Of a stretch of DNA of 64,000 bases, positions 53,964 to 63,879 are shown piece by piece. This DNA comes from Lutispora thermophila DSM 19022 (lineage in GTDB: Bacteria; Bacillota; Clostridia; Lutisporales; Lutisporaceae): positions 179,131-243,130 of the forward strand of contig NZ_FQZS01000004.1 of the NCBI RefSeq assembly GCF_900142105.1, written 5' to 3'. The position numbers and the translations under genes were made by a program. Position 1 is the stretch's first letter. The number at the start of each line of letters is the position of its first letter. The notes beneath the pieces are model-generated. The model saw only the letters and a list, made by a program, of their open reading frames with translations, had not been told where the DNA came from and made no database searches.

Positions 53964-54284
53964 ATGATTTTGAAGGAGAGCATTGAGGCGGTCATCAGAG
54001 ATTTCTTCCGGGCCTATGAGATGGGAGACTTGATTGGTATGTATGCATGTCTTACCACTGATTTTCAGAGGAGGGTTCCTCTTAATTACTTCCGGATAAA
54101 TGATAGATATAAGCAGGATATTGGCTTATTGGACAGCATCGGGAACATAGTCATATCGCCGGATTGGAGAAGTGCCTGTGCGGATGTGGAGATTATATCA
54201 AACGACAAGAGAGAAAAAATAGGTATAGTTTTGGAAAAGGATTTTGGACATTGGCGTATTTTGCCTGATTCAATATTTCAGTAA
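53964..54284 (+). CDS. small NTF2-like protein of unknown function
   Basis: 106 residues with no signal peptide: helices IEAVIRDFFRAYEMGDLIGM followed by strands ending in FGHWRILPDSIF. An early 'FFRAYEMGDL' helix with a closing 'W-R-I' strand is typical of NTF2-like (SnoaL/DUF4878-type) folds, although length is at the low end. AAAGGGGG precedes the ATG. Probably co-transcribed with the TPR gene and closed by the terminator that overlaps its stop codon. Confidence 0.6.
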   Translation: MILKESIEAVIRDFFRAYEMGDLIGMYACLTTDFQRRVPLNYFRINDRYKQDIGLLDSIGNIVISPDWRSACADVEIISNDKREKIGIVLEKDFGHWRILPDSIFQ

Positions 54285-54309
54285 CGGCTTTTAAAGCCGT
54301 TATTTTTTT
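54283..54309 (+). terminator. rho-independent terminator
   Basis: AACGGCTT (54283-54290), loop TTA, AAGCCGTT (54294-54301), then ATTTTTTT. It begins within the stop codon of the preceding gene. Confidence 0.9.
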
Positions 54310-54370
54310 GACGAAAGTTTACGGCCGGTATTGATACATTTTATGCATAAATGTGGACTAACGGGCATTT

Positions 54371-54406
54371 AATTTATTAAACAAGCATAGGTTTGTTTAA
54401 TAAATT
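54371..54406 (+). promoter_or_regulatory. perfect 14-bp dyad immediately before the peptidase RBS
   Basis: AATTTATTAAACAA (54371-54384), 8-base spacer, TTGTTTAATAAATT (54393-54406). The GAGGGGG ribosome site starts at the next base. It is AU-only near its ends, so it could be an operator or a thermolabile or stabilising 5' hairpin. Confidence 0.6.
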
Positions 54407-54420
54407 AGAGGGGGTATTTT

Positions 54421-57400
54421 ATGTTGAAAAAGCCATTGTCTTTGATATTGGTAGTGGTGATGATACTGTCTATGGTATTTTCTCCTGTGTTTGCCGCACC
54501 GGATATTAAAGGCTATTTGCCGGAGAACGGAAGGGGAGGCCATGGATATGGTGGTTCCACAGAGGTCATAAGAGATAGGGAAGGAGATTTGACGCCTGAG
54601 GATATGATAGGGGTTAGGGAAATAGAAGAAAACCCCTATGGGGCTGTTAAAAGTGAAAAAGCAATAACAGAAGACGAAGATGATGAACAGCAAATGATGA
54701 CATTGAAGGCTGCTACAGGAGCTTTCAAGTCTCGTGAGTATGGTGAAAGGGCCTACGAGCATGTAGAATACCTGTCAAAGGTAATAGGTGCAAGACCTAC
54801 AGGCACTGAGAAGGAATATGAAGCAAGAGATTACATAAAGAAAGTATTTGAAGATATTGGATATTCTGTAGAGATACAGGAGTTTCAGAGGAGTATTGGT
54901 CCATCGACGGTGGAAGCGGTTGCTACGGAAGAAGATGCAGTTGATGCTGAAGAATCAGCAGTGGATGGGGCATTGGAAGAAGGTACAGTGGAAGAGGCAG
55001 GCAAAAATGAGGAAGAAAAGATGGTAGGTGTTGTAGAGGAACATGGGAATGAAGATTTAACGGCAGAAGAGGGGTCAAAGATTGAAGAAACAGCTGAAGA
55101 GGTAACTGTAGAAAAGGATGAAGCAAAAACCACCAAAGAAGCTGAAAATGAGAAAACCGTAGCGGAAGCAGTCTATAAAGATGCTCCTATGGTAATCAAC
55201 CATTACAATGTTATAGCAACAAAGCCCGGTTCTTCCGACAAAGTGGTAATAGTAGGAGCACATTATGATTCTGTGACTGCAGGAACAGGCGCCGATGACA
55301 ATGCTTCCGGTGTAGGCATCATGTTGGAAGCTGCAGAGATATTGGCCAATATGGATACACCTTACACAATAAAGTTCATAGCTTTTGCTGCAGAAGAAAT
55401 ACGGTTTAGAGGTTCCAAGCATTATGTTGAGAATATGACCGAAGAAGAAATTGAAAATACTATAGCTATGATTAATATAGATTCCTGTATAGGCGGAGAT
55501 TTTGCCTATGTATATGGAGGATATGCAGATGACCCGGACGGTGGCTGGGTGAGGGATAAGGCTCTTGCCCTGGCTAAGAATCTGGGGTTGGATCTTAAAA
55601 CCAATCCAGGTCTTAATTCTGATTATCCTGAAGGGACCACTGGGGATTGGAGCGATCATGTATATTTCAGGTTGGCAGGTATACCCTATGCATATTTTGA
55701 AGCCACCAATTGGGAAATAGGTGAAAAGGACGGGTATACTCAGACTGTAAAGCATGGAGCCATAATGCATTCAAGAAAAGATAATCTTGACTTCATAGAA
55801 AAGGAATTTCATGGAAGGGTAATGGATAGGCTTCATACCTTTGTCACTGTGCTTACAAATCTTCTGCTATATATAGATGAACCTTTGTATCAGGGTATGA
55901 AATTAAGCGGCAATCTGGCTTCCATGACAGAAGAAAGGGTATTTGATGTGGCAGTGGACTTTGGATATCTGCCGGATTTGGATGAACTTCAATGGACCTT
56001 TGGAGGAATAGACTTTGAAGAGTGGAAGAAGATAGATTATTTATATGGTTCCTTGACAGATGAATCTTTTATAAAATTTGAGGCAGAACCATATCTCGAT
56101 GGTTCAACGGTAAAGGCGACAATCAAATTCGAGTTGCCTTTTGGCACATTTGATGGTGATAATTGGATTCCTGTAGATACCCTGGATAGAAGGCCTTACC
56201 CTAGAACCTATTATCCGAGGCTGCTGGGCACTTATGATCTGACAGTAACAGATGGTGATAAAGATGTTTCCATATCATCACCTATAAAGTTAAATGCCTA
56301 TGACAGCTATCACACATGGGATGAATTAAAACCTGCCATAGATAAAATCATAAGCAAGGCAGTAGGTGAAAGATATATAGAGTATAAATCTTTAGGAAAA
56401 AGCATAGAGGGACGGGATTGTCATTTTGTGATTTTGGCTGAGAGTAAAGCCGCAGTAGAAAAGTATTTGAATGAAATATTGCCTATGGCCTTAGAAGATC
56501 CGGCAGAGCTTCAGAGAAGGATAAGTGAAAAAGAGTTGTCGGATTATAAAATCCCTATATGGTTCAATAATATTCACCCCGATGAGGCGCCGGGAACTGA
56601 TGCTGTGTTGGGATTATTGGAAATGTTGGCTACCAGAAAAGAGGTAGAGTATGAAGACATCGAGATCAATGAAGGCAAGGAGGAAATTCCAAGCACAAAG
56701 AATACTGTAACATTAAAAGTTTCAGAGTTATTGGACAATTTCATATTCCTGTTTAATTTTACAGTAAATCCTGACGGTAGATACTACAATACTCGTACCA
56801 ATGTTAACGGTTTTGACCTCAACAGAGATTGCTCCTTCCAAACTCAACCTGAAGCTGTGAATACAATCAAGGCAATAGTAGAATGGAAGCCCTTGACTTT
56901 CCTGGATTTCCACGGTCATGTGAAGGAGTTTCTCATTGAGCCTACTACTCCACCGCATGATCCTAACTACGAATATGATTTGCTGGTGCACAGCATGTTG
57001 GAACAGGCTTATGTCATGGGTAGAGCAGGCATAGGAAGCACCAGGTACGGGAGCTTCATAGTACCTAGAGAGGATTATTCCAGCGGTTGGGATGATGGCT
57101 CTCCTGTATATACTCCAATGTATGCAATGCATCATGGATCATTAGGTCATACTATTGAAATTCCGGATATAAATGAACATTCCTATGATGCTCTTATAGC
57201 TTGTGGTTTAGCAGCTGCAAAATTTGCATTGGATAATAAGGATGAACTATACAATAATCAATTGGAGATATTCAGGAGAGGAGTAGAAAACATCGATGCA
57301 AAAGACCTGGTGGATAAGGAGTTTGTAGATGGTAATGGAAATATAGTAGGAAGGCCTAGGGGAGACTATGATAATTTCTTCCCAGAATACTATGTGATTC

Positions 57401-58866
57401 CTGTTGATGTTTCAACGCAGAAGAATGTGTTGGAAGCCCATTTGGTTGCAGATTATCTACTGAGGAACGGTATACTGGTGGATGTTTCGACAGAGGATGT
57501 AACCATAGGTGATAGGACATATCCAAAAGGTAGTTATGTAGTCGATATGCATCAAGCCATAAGAGGATATGCCAATGCCATACTCTCCGATGGTTTTGAT
57601 ATATCAACCTTTGACGACATGTATGCAGAGACGGTTATGAATTTCCATGATGTATGGGGATTTGACAGATATGTCATTAGAGAAGAAGGAGTATTCAAAG
57701 GAAAAACCAAGAGGATATCAGGGGTATCAATACCAGAAACAGTGATTCCAACTGATTCCGATTACTATATCATAAAGAACAATACCAATGATGCCATAAG
57801 AGGAATAAATGAGCTTTTGAGAAAAAAACAGAAGGTCAGCATGATCTTATCCTCCGGAGAAGGTTATGAGGCTGGAGATTTTGTAATAAGCAAAAAAGCA
57901 CTGTCTATGATAAAGGGGAAGTATTATCTTGAAGTGCTGCCCTATGATGGGGGAAGCCTTGTTAAGGATATTTCAAAGCCCCAGATAGGTCTTGTAGGCA
58001 GCGGAAACGTAGAGTTTGTGTTAAGAGAGCTGGGCTTTGATTATTCTACATCACTTTCAAACAGCAATGTAATACTGGCTACAGGCTCCACTAATGTTAA
58101 GAGTTATATTGATAAAGGTATACCATATGTAGGTATAGGAATCAGTCCCATAAGGTTTGTTAGAGCCAACGGCATTTTGGCAGTTGACGGCAGAAGTACC
58201 GGTTACGAAGGGCTTCTGAAGTCAGAAGTTGCAAAGGATAGTATAATTAACTCTAATTATGAGGAAGAAGAGTATATATTGAATCCTTATGGCAGTGGGT
58301 TATATTTCACTGTTGTACCTGATGATGTAAAGGTTCTTGCAAGAGTTACCACCGATGACGATTATTTCAAGGCAGGTTGGTGGCCAAAAAATGAGGAAGT
58401 AAAAGGTGCACCTCTGGTTGTCCAGGGTGAATACAATAATACGCCCATAACACTCTTTGCCTTTAACATGGCAAACAAGGGGCAGCCTAAACATTTCTTC
58501 AGAATGTTGGCAAATGCAATATTCATGTCATTGCCTTCGGAGACACCTGGAAGCTTTGATATAGTTCTTGAAAATGTTCCTCCAAGCTTCAAGTTGGGTG
58601 GAGATGCAAATGTGACAGTGGCTATCACCAACAACACTGATACTCAGAAGAGAGCTTTGTTGATAATTGCATTGTATGATTTAAATGCCAAGACAATGGT
58701 AAGTTATGCAGCCAGCTCAGAAACTGTAGCAGCAGGTGTACAGAAAATGTTATCTGCTTCTCTAAGCATACCAAAGACAGGCAAATATATTGTCAAAGCC
58801 TTTGTATGGGATAGCTGGGATAATCCTCAGCCCTTGTCAGATGCTTTGGTAGTGCCTGTTGAATAA
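54421..58866 (+). CDS. secreted double peptidase: M28 aminopeptidase plus M14 carboxypeptidase
   Basis: 1481 residues. Signal peptide (1-28). An M28 domain (about 105-480) has metal ligands H281 (GAHYDS), D293 (ADDNASG), E325-E326 (AAEEI), D354 (INIDS) and H413 (WSDHVYF), and a highly acidic insertion at about 162-253. Next, an M14 domain (about 620-960) has H719 and E722 (IHPDEAPG), NPDGRYYN (783-790), GFDLNRD, H831 (LDFHGH) and E913 (HTIEIPD). A glutamine-amidotransferase-like region and a CARDB-like beta domain close the protein. Both active sites look complete, so one polypeptide should trim peptides from both ends outside the cell. The next gene overlaps slightly and has SLH domains. Confidence 0.88.
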   Translation: MLKKPLSLILVVVMILSMVFSPVFAAPDIKGYLPENGRGGHGYGGSTEVIRDREGDLTPEDMIGVREIEENPYGAVKSEKAITEDEDDEQQMMTLKAATGAFKSREYGERAYEHVEYLSKVIGARPTGTEKEYEARDYIKKVFEDIGYSVEIQEFQRSIGPSTVEAVATEEDAVDAEESAVDGALEEGTVEEAGKNEEEKMVGVVEEHGNEDLTAEEGSKIEETAEEVTVEKDEAKTTKEAENEKTVAEAVYKDAPMVINHYNVIATKPGSSDKVVIVGAHYDSVTAGTGADDNASGVGIMLEAAEILANMDTPYTIKFIAFAAEEIRFRGSKHYVENMTEEEIENTIAMINIDSCIGGDFAYVYGGYADDPDGGWVRDKALALAKNLGLDLKTNPGLNSDYPEGTTGDWSDHVYFRLAGIPYAYFEATNWEIGEKDGYTQTVKHGAIMHSRKDNLDFIEKEFHGRVMDRLHTFVTVLTNLLLYIDEPLYQGMKLSGNLASMTEERVFDVAVDFGYLPDLDELQWTFGGIDFEEWKKIDYLYGSLTDESFIKFEAEPYLDGSTVKATIKFELPFGTFDGDNWIPVDTLDRRPYPRTYYPRLLGTYDLTVTDGDKDVSISSPIKLNAYDSYHTWDELKPAIDKIISKAVGERYIEYKSLGKSIEGRDCHFVILAESKAAVEKYLNEILPMALEDPAELQRRISEKELSDYKIPIWFNNIHPDEAPGTDAVLGLLEMLATRKEVEYEDIEINEGKEEIPSTKNTVTLKVSELLDNFIFLFNFTVNPDGRYYNTRTNVNGFDLNRDCSFQTQPEAVNTIKAIVEWKPLTFLDFHGHVKEFLIEPTTPPHDPNYEYDLLVHSMLEQAYVMGRAGIGSTRYGSFIVPREDYSSGWDDGSPVYTPMYAMHHGSLGHTIEIPDINEHSYDALIACGLAAAKFALDNKDELYNNQLEIFRRGVENIDAKDLVDKEFVDGNGNIVGRPRGDYDNFFPEYYVIPVDVSTQKNVLEAHLVADYLLRNGILVDVSTEDVTIGDRTYPKGSYVVDMHQAIRGYANAILSDGFDISTFDDMYAETVMNFHDVWGFDRYVIREEGVFKGKTKRISGVSIPETVIPTDSDYYIIKNNTNDAIRGINELLRKKQKVSMILSSGEGYEAGDFVISKKALSMIKGKYYLEVLPYDGGSLVKDISKPQIGLVGSGNVEFVLRELGFDYSTSLSNSNVILATGSTNVKSYIDKGIPYVGIGISPIRFVRANGILAVDGRSTGYEGLLKSEVAKDSIINSNYEEEEYILNPYGSGLYFTVVPDDVKVLARVTTDDDYFKAGWWPKNEEVKGAPLVVQGEYNNTPITLFAFNMANKGQPKHFFRMLANAIFMSLPSETPGSFDIVLENVPPSFKLGGDANVTVAITNNTDTQKRALLIIALYDLNAKTMVSYAASSETVAAGVQKMLSASLSIPKTGKYIVKAFVWDSWDNPQPLSDALVVPVE

Positions 58867-58885
58867 TTGGAAGGGGTTGAAAATT

Positions 58886-59947
58886 ATGAAGAACAACTTT
58901 TATAAGCTGTTGTCTATCATCCTCATAACCCTCATGTTGTTTTCAGATGTCATGGTTGTATTTGCTGAAAATAGAGATAATATAGGTATTATTATAAAAA
59001 AACATTTAGTAACCGTCCAAGGTGCGACTAATGATGATTTTGCTGATATAACCATACAAGTAATCAGGAATGATGATGGGAAAAGAGTATATATAGATCA
59101 GCTGAAAACCAATGAGTCAGGCCAATTCTCTGTCACCATAAACCTTGAGAAAGGCAGTTATAAACTGATAGTTGGATTTACTCATGGAAAAGTACAAAGA
59201 GATTTTTCCGTAAGTTATGAAGACAATGAAGGAGGCGGCAGTGGAGGAGGCTCAGGAGGCAATGGAGGAAACAACGGTGGCAGTGGCGGCGGTTCCAGAG
59301 GAGGAAGTTATTCAAGAGGAAAGGTTGACGATGTTGCAAAACTTATAGAGAAGACAGAACCACATAAGAAGGCCTTTAGCGATATTGAAAAATTCTATTG
59401 GGCAAAGGAAGCCATAGAGGCAGTAGCTGCTAAGGGAATATTATTAGAAACCGCTGATGAGACTTTTTCTCCGGAAGCCAACATTACCCGTGGGGATTTC
59501 ATAGGTGCTTTGATAAGAGCTTTAGGACTCACTGCAGAAGCCCATGGAAGCTTTATTGATGTTAGTGTAACAGATCCATATTATGAAGATATAAAAATTG
59601 CCAGGGCTTTAGGCATTGCAAAAGGAGTAGGAGATGACAGGCTTGATCCTTATTCCTTCATCACTCGTCAGGACATGATGGTTCTAATAGAGAGAGCCTT
59701 AAGAATCTCAGGGAAGCTGGAGGACAAAATGGCTGATTTGACATATTTGGATCAGTTTGAAGATAAGGACCAGATATCTGGTTATGCTCGAGAAGCGGTA
59801 GCTCTAATGGTGGAGTTGGGATTCATACAAGGTGATGGTAAAAACGTCAATCCCAAGGGATATGTGACGAGGGCTGAAGCGGCAGTAGTTCTTTACAGGA
59901 TATGTACTTTATTGAATGGGTTGTCAGAAACGATTAAAAATAATTAA
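58886..59947 (+). CDS. SLH-domain cell-surface protein
   Basis: 353 residues: signal peptide (LLSIILITLMLFSDVMVVFA), a beta domain of about 100 residues (resembling a small carboxypeptidase-regulatory-like or Cna-B fold, KTNESGQFSVTINLEKGSYK), a Gly/Ser-rich linker (GGGSGGGSGGNGGNNGGSGG), and three S-layer homology domains to the end (FSDIEKFYWAKEAIEAVAAK; DVSVTDPYYEDIKIARALGI; QFEDKDQISGYAREAVALMV), which bind pyruvylated wall polysaccharide. The ATG at 58886 follows AAGGGG. It may tether or assist the neighbouring peptidase at the wall. Confidence 0.9.
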   Translation: MKNNFYKLLSIILITLMLFSDVMVVFAENRDNIGIIIKKHLVTVQGATNDDFADITIQVIRNDDGKRVYIDQLKTNESGQFSVTINLEKGSYKLIVGFTHGKVQRDFSVSYEDNEGGGSGGGSGGNGGNNGGSGGGSRGGSYSRGKVDDVAKLIEKTEPHKKAFSDIEKFYWAKEAIEAVAAKGILLETADETFSPEANITRGDFIGALIRALGLTAEAHGSFIDVSVTDPYYEDIKIARALGIAKGVGDDRLDPYSFITRQDMMVLIERALRISGKLEDKMADLTYLDQFEDKDQISGYAREAVALMVELGFIQGDGKNVNPKGYVTRAEAAVVLYRICTLLNGLSETIKNN

Positions 59948-59952
59948 ATAAA

Positions 59953-59983
59953 AAAAACCGATGGGTTTATCCCATCGGTTTTT
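59953..59983. terminator. bidirectional rho-independent terminator
   Basis: AAAAACCGATGGG (59953-59965), loop TTTAT, CCCATCGGTTTTT (59971-59983): a perfect 13-bp stem between the convergent SLH and S-layer genes. Confidence 0.93.
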
Positions 59984-59993
59984 AATGCTTACA

Positions 59994-62900
59994 TTATTCA
60001 GCAGGATCGAAAGTTACGAAGTACAATACTACATTGTCTCTTACAATGTATATATTTGCTTTTGCAGATGGTTTTGTGAATTGTGCATAGCCATTTTCAA
60101 CATCAGTAGCTTTTACTTCATAGTCAGTGCTTACTCCAACTACTGTAATCAAGTCTTTGGCTTTCATTCCATTGTAAGATACTTCTATATTATCTCCATT
60201 AACAGTTACTGTGATATCATCTTCAACTATACCGTTGAATTTGCATGTGTAATCACCGAATGTTAATGTGTAAGTTGTATCAGCCAATAAAGCTTCGTCA
60301 TCCGCTAAGGTTATTACAACTTTTGACTTGTTGTTGTTAGTATCGTTTACTGTAACTGAGCCTTTGTATAATTCAACATTGTCACCGTAAACTATTGTTA
60401 TATCGTAGCTGCCATCTTCTAAGGCTTTGTAAGGAATAACTTCTATCTTTGTACCATTTACTATATTTACTGTTACATAGTTGCCTACTCTAACAGCATT
60501 TGTACCGTCGAAGGAGTATTCAACATCCTTTTCGCCTTCATTTCCAGCAAGGTCTTTTACGCCTGCAACAACTTTGAGAGTGTATACTACTCCATTTTCA
60601 AGAATTCTTGAAGGAGTAATTGTTACAATATTATCCTCAAATACTACTTTGCTTGTTGTTATCTTTTGCTCCTTACCATTGTTGTCATAGTAAGTTATCT
60701 CATATTTTCCGGCGTAAGCCAGGTCTTCGTTGTAAGTTACTTTAATTTCATCTCTGTATGTTGCTTCAACTTTTTCGATATATGGTACTTCTTCATCTTC
60801 AAGATCTGCAACTAATACAAGATCCTTATCATCACCATATTCAACGCCTATGCCGTGTATGCTTTCTACTTTTGATAAATCAACTTTGAATTCTTTGCCA
60901 AGTTTCAATGCAGATGCGCTTGTAAGAATCACTTCATTCTTAACTTCCTTGCCGTCTACTTTAGCATAGCTAGCTGTTAAGCCAGTAGCGCTTACTGTAC
61001 TTAATTTAACTCTGTCGCTGAATATTAGCTTGAAGGATTTTACGGAAGTCTGCTCAAATGAGTCAAGAGTTATCTTGTCTGGAGCATAGCTGTCTCCGTA
61101 GAATTCCATTAAGCTGTTTTCACTTGTTGTGTCTAATACATTGCCTGCAACGTCTTTGTATGTTCCGACGAATGCCAGCGTATCTTTGTATTCCTTGTCT
61201 TCTAATACCTTTGAATCATCAAAGGAGAATTCGAATGTTGTGTTGTCGTTGTAAGCAACCTTTGCACTCATTGTTTTGCCGGTTTCAACTGTTAATTTTA
61301 AATCAGTTATGTTGGCAGGAACTTGCATTGGTTCGCTGAATACTACTTTAACAACTTTGTTGTTCAAAGCTTCGATGCTTTCAACTACTGGAGCTTCTAT
61401 ATCGTTAGCTTTTGATACTCCAACAAATGTTGGCTTTGCATTTACTTCAAATCCAGCTAAGTCTTTCAAACCAGTTATAGTAATCTTATATGTCTTGCCG
61501 GCTGTTAAGTCAGAGCCAGTTTTTAAAGTCAATGTCTTAGCGCTGATGGAGTATTTGGCTTCAACTGGTGCGCCTATGTTTCCATCGATGCTGTATTTAG
61601 TAATGTCTTGAAGAACTTCCTTGTTCATATCCTTTGTGAATAGAACTTTAATTTCGTTTACATCGCTAGCCCAAACTTTTTCAACCTGAGCTGCTACAAC
61701 ATTCTTAGGACTGAATGTTTTTGCTTTTCCAGTTTCCTTTATTTCATTGCCGTATTCATCTTTGATACCGGAAACTGTTAACTTGTAAGTCTTGGCGTCA
61801 AGGTCAGAAACTGTAATTAAAACAGATCTGAAATCTTCTTTGTCTCCAGGTAATTTTTCAACTTTTTCGATTGTTACATCGTTGTTGAAGGAGTAATTGT
61901 TTGCATCTAATGCAGTTGATTCGTCAAGTCTGCTGTAGCCTTGTTCTGTAAAGTCAACTTTTACAAGATTCTTTGAGATGAATTCGAAACCTGCAAATGT
62001 TGGAGCAGTTTTGTCTTCAGCTTTACCTGAGAATGTAGCTTTGCCTTCTTTAACCATTACGTTAGGTACTACTGCTCTGTCAGCTACATTTTTTACAATT
62101 AATTCATATCTTACACCGGTTTTCTGAGCTGCAGTTGTGATTTCAACTGTAGTCTTTGTAGCATCGCTTTCTGTGATGTCTCTTATTGAAAGTATTCCTA
62201 ATTCTCCGTTTGAACCTGCTTTGATTGTGTAGTTAGCTAAATCAATAGCAGATTCTTTTGATAGCAATTCGCTGAATGTAGCTTCAAGTCTTGTGAATGT
62301 TTTTGCGGCAACACCTTCAAGCTTTGGAGCTACTTTGTCAATTTTTGAGAAGAATGATTTGCTAGCTGATTTCAAAACAGCACCGTCAACTGATGCAATG
62401 TTTGAAACTTTAATTGTGTATGTTTTCTGAGCTGCAAGACCCTCTGTAACAAGAGTTACTATGTCTTTATCAACTTCAGCTTTAACAATTTTAACACCAG
62501 CTATTTCGTAGTTTGCAACATTTGTAGCTGTTACAAAATCAAGAACTTTGTCAAATGTTAATTCAACTCTTTCAGTATCTGTTCCTTCAACTTTTGTTAA
62601 GGAAGGAGTTCCAGTTACTTTTGCCAATCCGGCGAAGTTAACTTTTACTTCACCAACTGTTAATGTGTAAACCTTACCAGCTGTCATAGCATCTGTTGTA
62701 AGTCTTACTACATTTTCACCGGCAACTATTGCTTCTTTAACAGTTAAGCCTTCGATAGTGTAGAGAGATTTATCTTCAGCTGCTGCATTTACAGCACCGT
62801 CAAATGTTACTTCAACTACACTGTTACCAAGAGCTTTTGCAGATTTTACTGCAACTTCTAACTCTGAAACAAGACCATGTGCAGCTGCTACTTCTCTGTC

Positions 62901-63521
62901 AACTCTACCAGCTTCGATAAGAGCTTCGATAAGCAACTTGCCATCTTTCATTTCAGCCTTGAAAGCTGATACAGTTAATTTTGAAAGAGCATCAATTGTG
63001 AAAGGATTTGCTTTTGTTGCATTTAATCCAATTGTTGCTGCAAATTCAATTGTTTCTTCCCAAGCGAAATCTCCTGCTATTTCAGCAGTAGTCTGCTTGT
63101 AACCTAATGTTTCAAGCAATACTTTGATGTAGGATTGCTCGTCGATGTTTGCATAAGGATTGAATTTTCCTGTTGTTGGGTCACCTGCGAATCCTATTTG
63201 AGGATTTGCTTTGATGTAGGCAAGAACATTCTTACCAGCTTCCCATTTAACATCTTTTGCATCTGCGAAGTTTGCTTCGCCATTGAATGCTAATGCATCC
63301 TCATAAAGACCTTTTAACTTTAAGATTGATATAGCGGCTGTGAACCTGTCCATTTGCTTTTGTGTGTATTCAACAGTCACGCCATTGCCGTCACCTTCAA
63401 GCATGCCAACTGCGGCAAGAGCTTGAACTTCCGCACTTACTGCCTGATCTGCAAATGCTACTGTTAGCGTAGAGAATGCCATAGCAATTGCAAGAACAAG
63501 GGCGATGATTTTCTTACTCAT
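59994..63521 (-). CDS. S-layer-like surface protein (intact paralogue)
   Basis: 1175 residues: signal peptide (KKIIALVLAIAMAFSTLTVA), an N-terminal domain with SLH-like features (VSAEVQALAAVGMLEGDGNG, TQKQMDRFTAAISILKLKGL, NPYANIDEQSYIKVLLETLG), then a chain of Ig-like (Big_5-type) modules, each with a strand like VVEVTFDGAVN / LEATFSELLS / VKVVFSEPMQ followed by 'Y-x-I-x-G'. It is low in Cys and Trp and rich in Val, Thr, Ala and Lys, as in major S-layer proteins. Long upstream region and a strong GGAGG site suggest high expression. Paralogue of the frameshifted gene at 33790-38854. Confidence 0.85.
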   Translation of the reverse strand: MSKKIIALVLAIAMAFSTLTVAFADQAVSAEVQALAAVGMLEGDGNGVTVEYTQKQMDRFTAAISILKLKGLYEDALAFNGEANFADAKDVKWEAGKNVLAYIKANPQIGFAGDPTTGKFNPYANIDEQSYIKVLLETLGYKQTTAEIAGDFAWEETIEFAATIGLNATKANPFTIDALSKLTVSAFKAEMKDGKLLIEALIEAGRVDREVAAAHGLVSELEVAVKSAKALGNSVVEVTFDGAVNAAAEDKSLYTIEGLTVKEAIVAGENVVRLTTDAMTAGKVYTLTVGEVKVNFAGLAKVTGTPSLTKVEGTDTERVELTFDKVLDFVTATNVANYEIAGVKIVKAEVDKDIVTLVTEGLAAQKTYTIKVSNIASVDGAVLKSASKSFFSKIDKVAPKLEGVAAKTFTRLEATFSELLSKESAIDLANYTIKAGSNGELGILSIRDITESDATKTTVEITTAAQKTGVRYELIVKNVADRAVVPNVMVKEGKATFSGKAEDKTAPTFAGFEFISKNLVKVDFTEQGYSRLDESTALDANNYSFNNDVTIEKVEKLPGDKEDFRSVLITVSDLDAKTYKLTVSGIKDEYGNEIKETGKAKTFSPKNVVAAQVEKVWASDVNEIKVLFTKDMNKEVLQDITKYSIDGNIGAPVEAKYSISAKTLTLKTGSDLTAGKTYKITITGLKDLAGFEVNAKPTFVGVSKANDIEAPVVESIEALNNKVVKVVFSEPMQVPANITDLKLTVETGKTMSAKVAYNDNTTFEFSFDDSKVLEDKEYKDTLAFVGTYKDVAGNVLDTTSENSLMEFYGDSYAPDKITLDSFEQTSVKSFKLIFSDRVKLSTVSATGLTASYAKVDGKEVKNEVILTSASALKLGKEFKVDLSKVESIHGIGVEYGDDKDLVLVADLEDEEVPYIEKVEATYRDEIKVTYNEDLAYAGKYEITYYDNNGKEQKITTSKVVFEDNIVTITPSRILENGVVYTLKVVAGVKDLAGNEGEKDVEYSFDGTNAVRVGNYVTVNIVNGTKIEVIPYKALEDGSYDITIVYGDNVELYKGSVTVNDTNNNKSKVVITLADDEALLADTTYTLTFGDYTCKFNGIVEDDITVTVNGDNIEVSYNGMKAKDLITVVGVSTDYEVKATDVENGYAQFTKPSAKANIYIVRDNVVLYFVTFDPAE

Positions 63522-63879
63522 GTTAATTTTTCCTCCTCATGTGGTTTTTTATTTTGTCTTTTAGGACAGTTAACATAATTCTACACGGAAAGCAGATTTC
63601 CTTCCTGTGTAATTGAACTGTAATAGATTGTAACACGGCTGTAATGGGGTAATAGTGAAAACGAGGCAAGATTATGTAAATAATATTATGTAAACAAACT
63701 TTTGTGTATAAGGTGTTCCAAAGGCTGAAATAGATTTTTTGCTTTAACTAAAAGATGAACTTTTTAATGAGCATTTTTTCAAAAAATAGTTTATGAAAAT
63801 AGGAGGAAAACAAAAAGGAACAGTTTTTTATTGCTTTATAAATAGTGTTTTGCTATATTATGGTCAAGAGGTGAGCTTC
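63522..63879. other. upstream region of the S-layer-like gene
   Basis: No gene seen. Two direct copies of ATTATGTAAA (63671-63680, 63685-63694) lie about 150 bases upstream of the minus-strand start. Read on the minus strand they give TTTACATAAT boxes that may supply a -10 element. An imperfect hairpin (TACACGGAA ... TTCCTGTGTA, about 63582-63611) falls in the predicted leader. Confidence 0.45.

Noticed and set aside
54310..54370. Possible second riboswitch before the peptidase gene
   Set aside because: A GACGAAAG-like string is present but without the GEMM stems or any other known aptamer core.
55075..55770. 231-residue minus-strand frame
   Set aside because: Opposite the M28 peptidase domain with all zinc ligands; no initiation signals.
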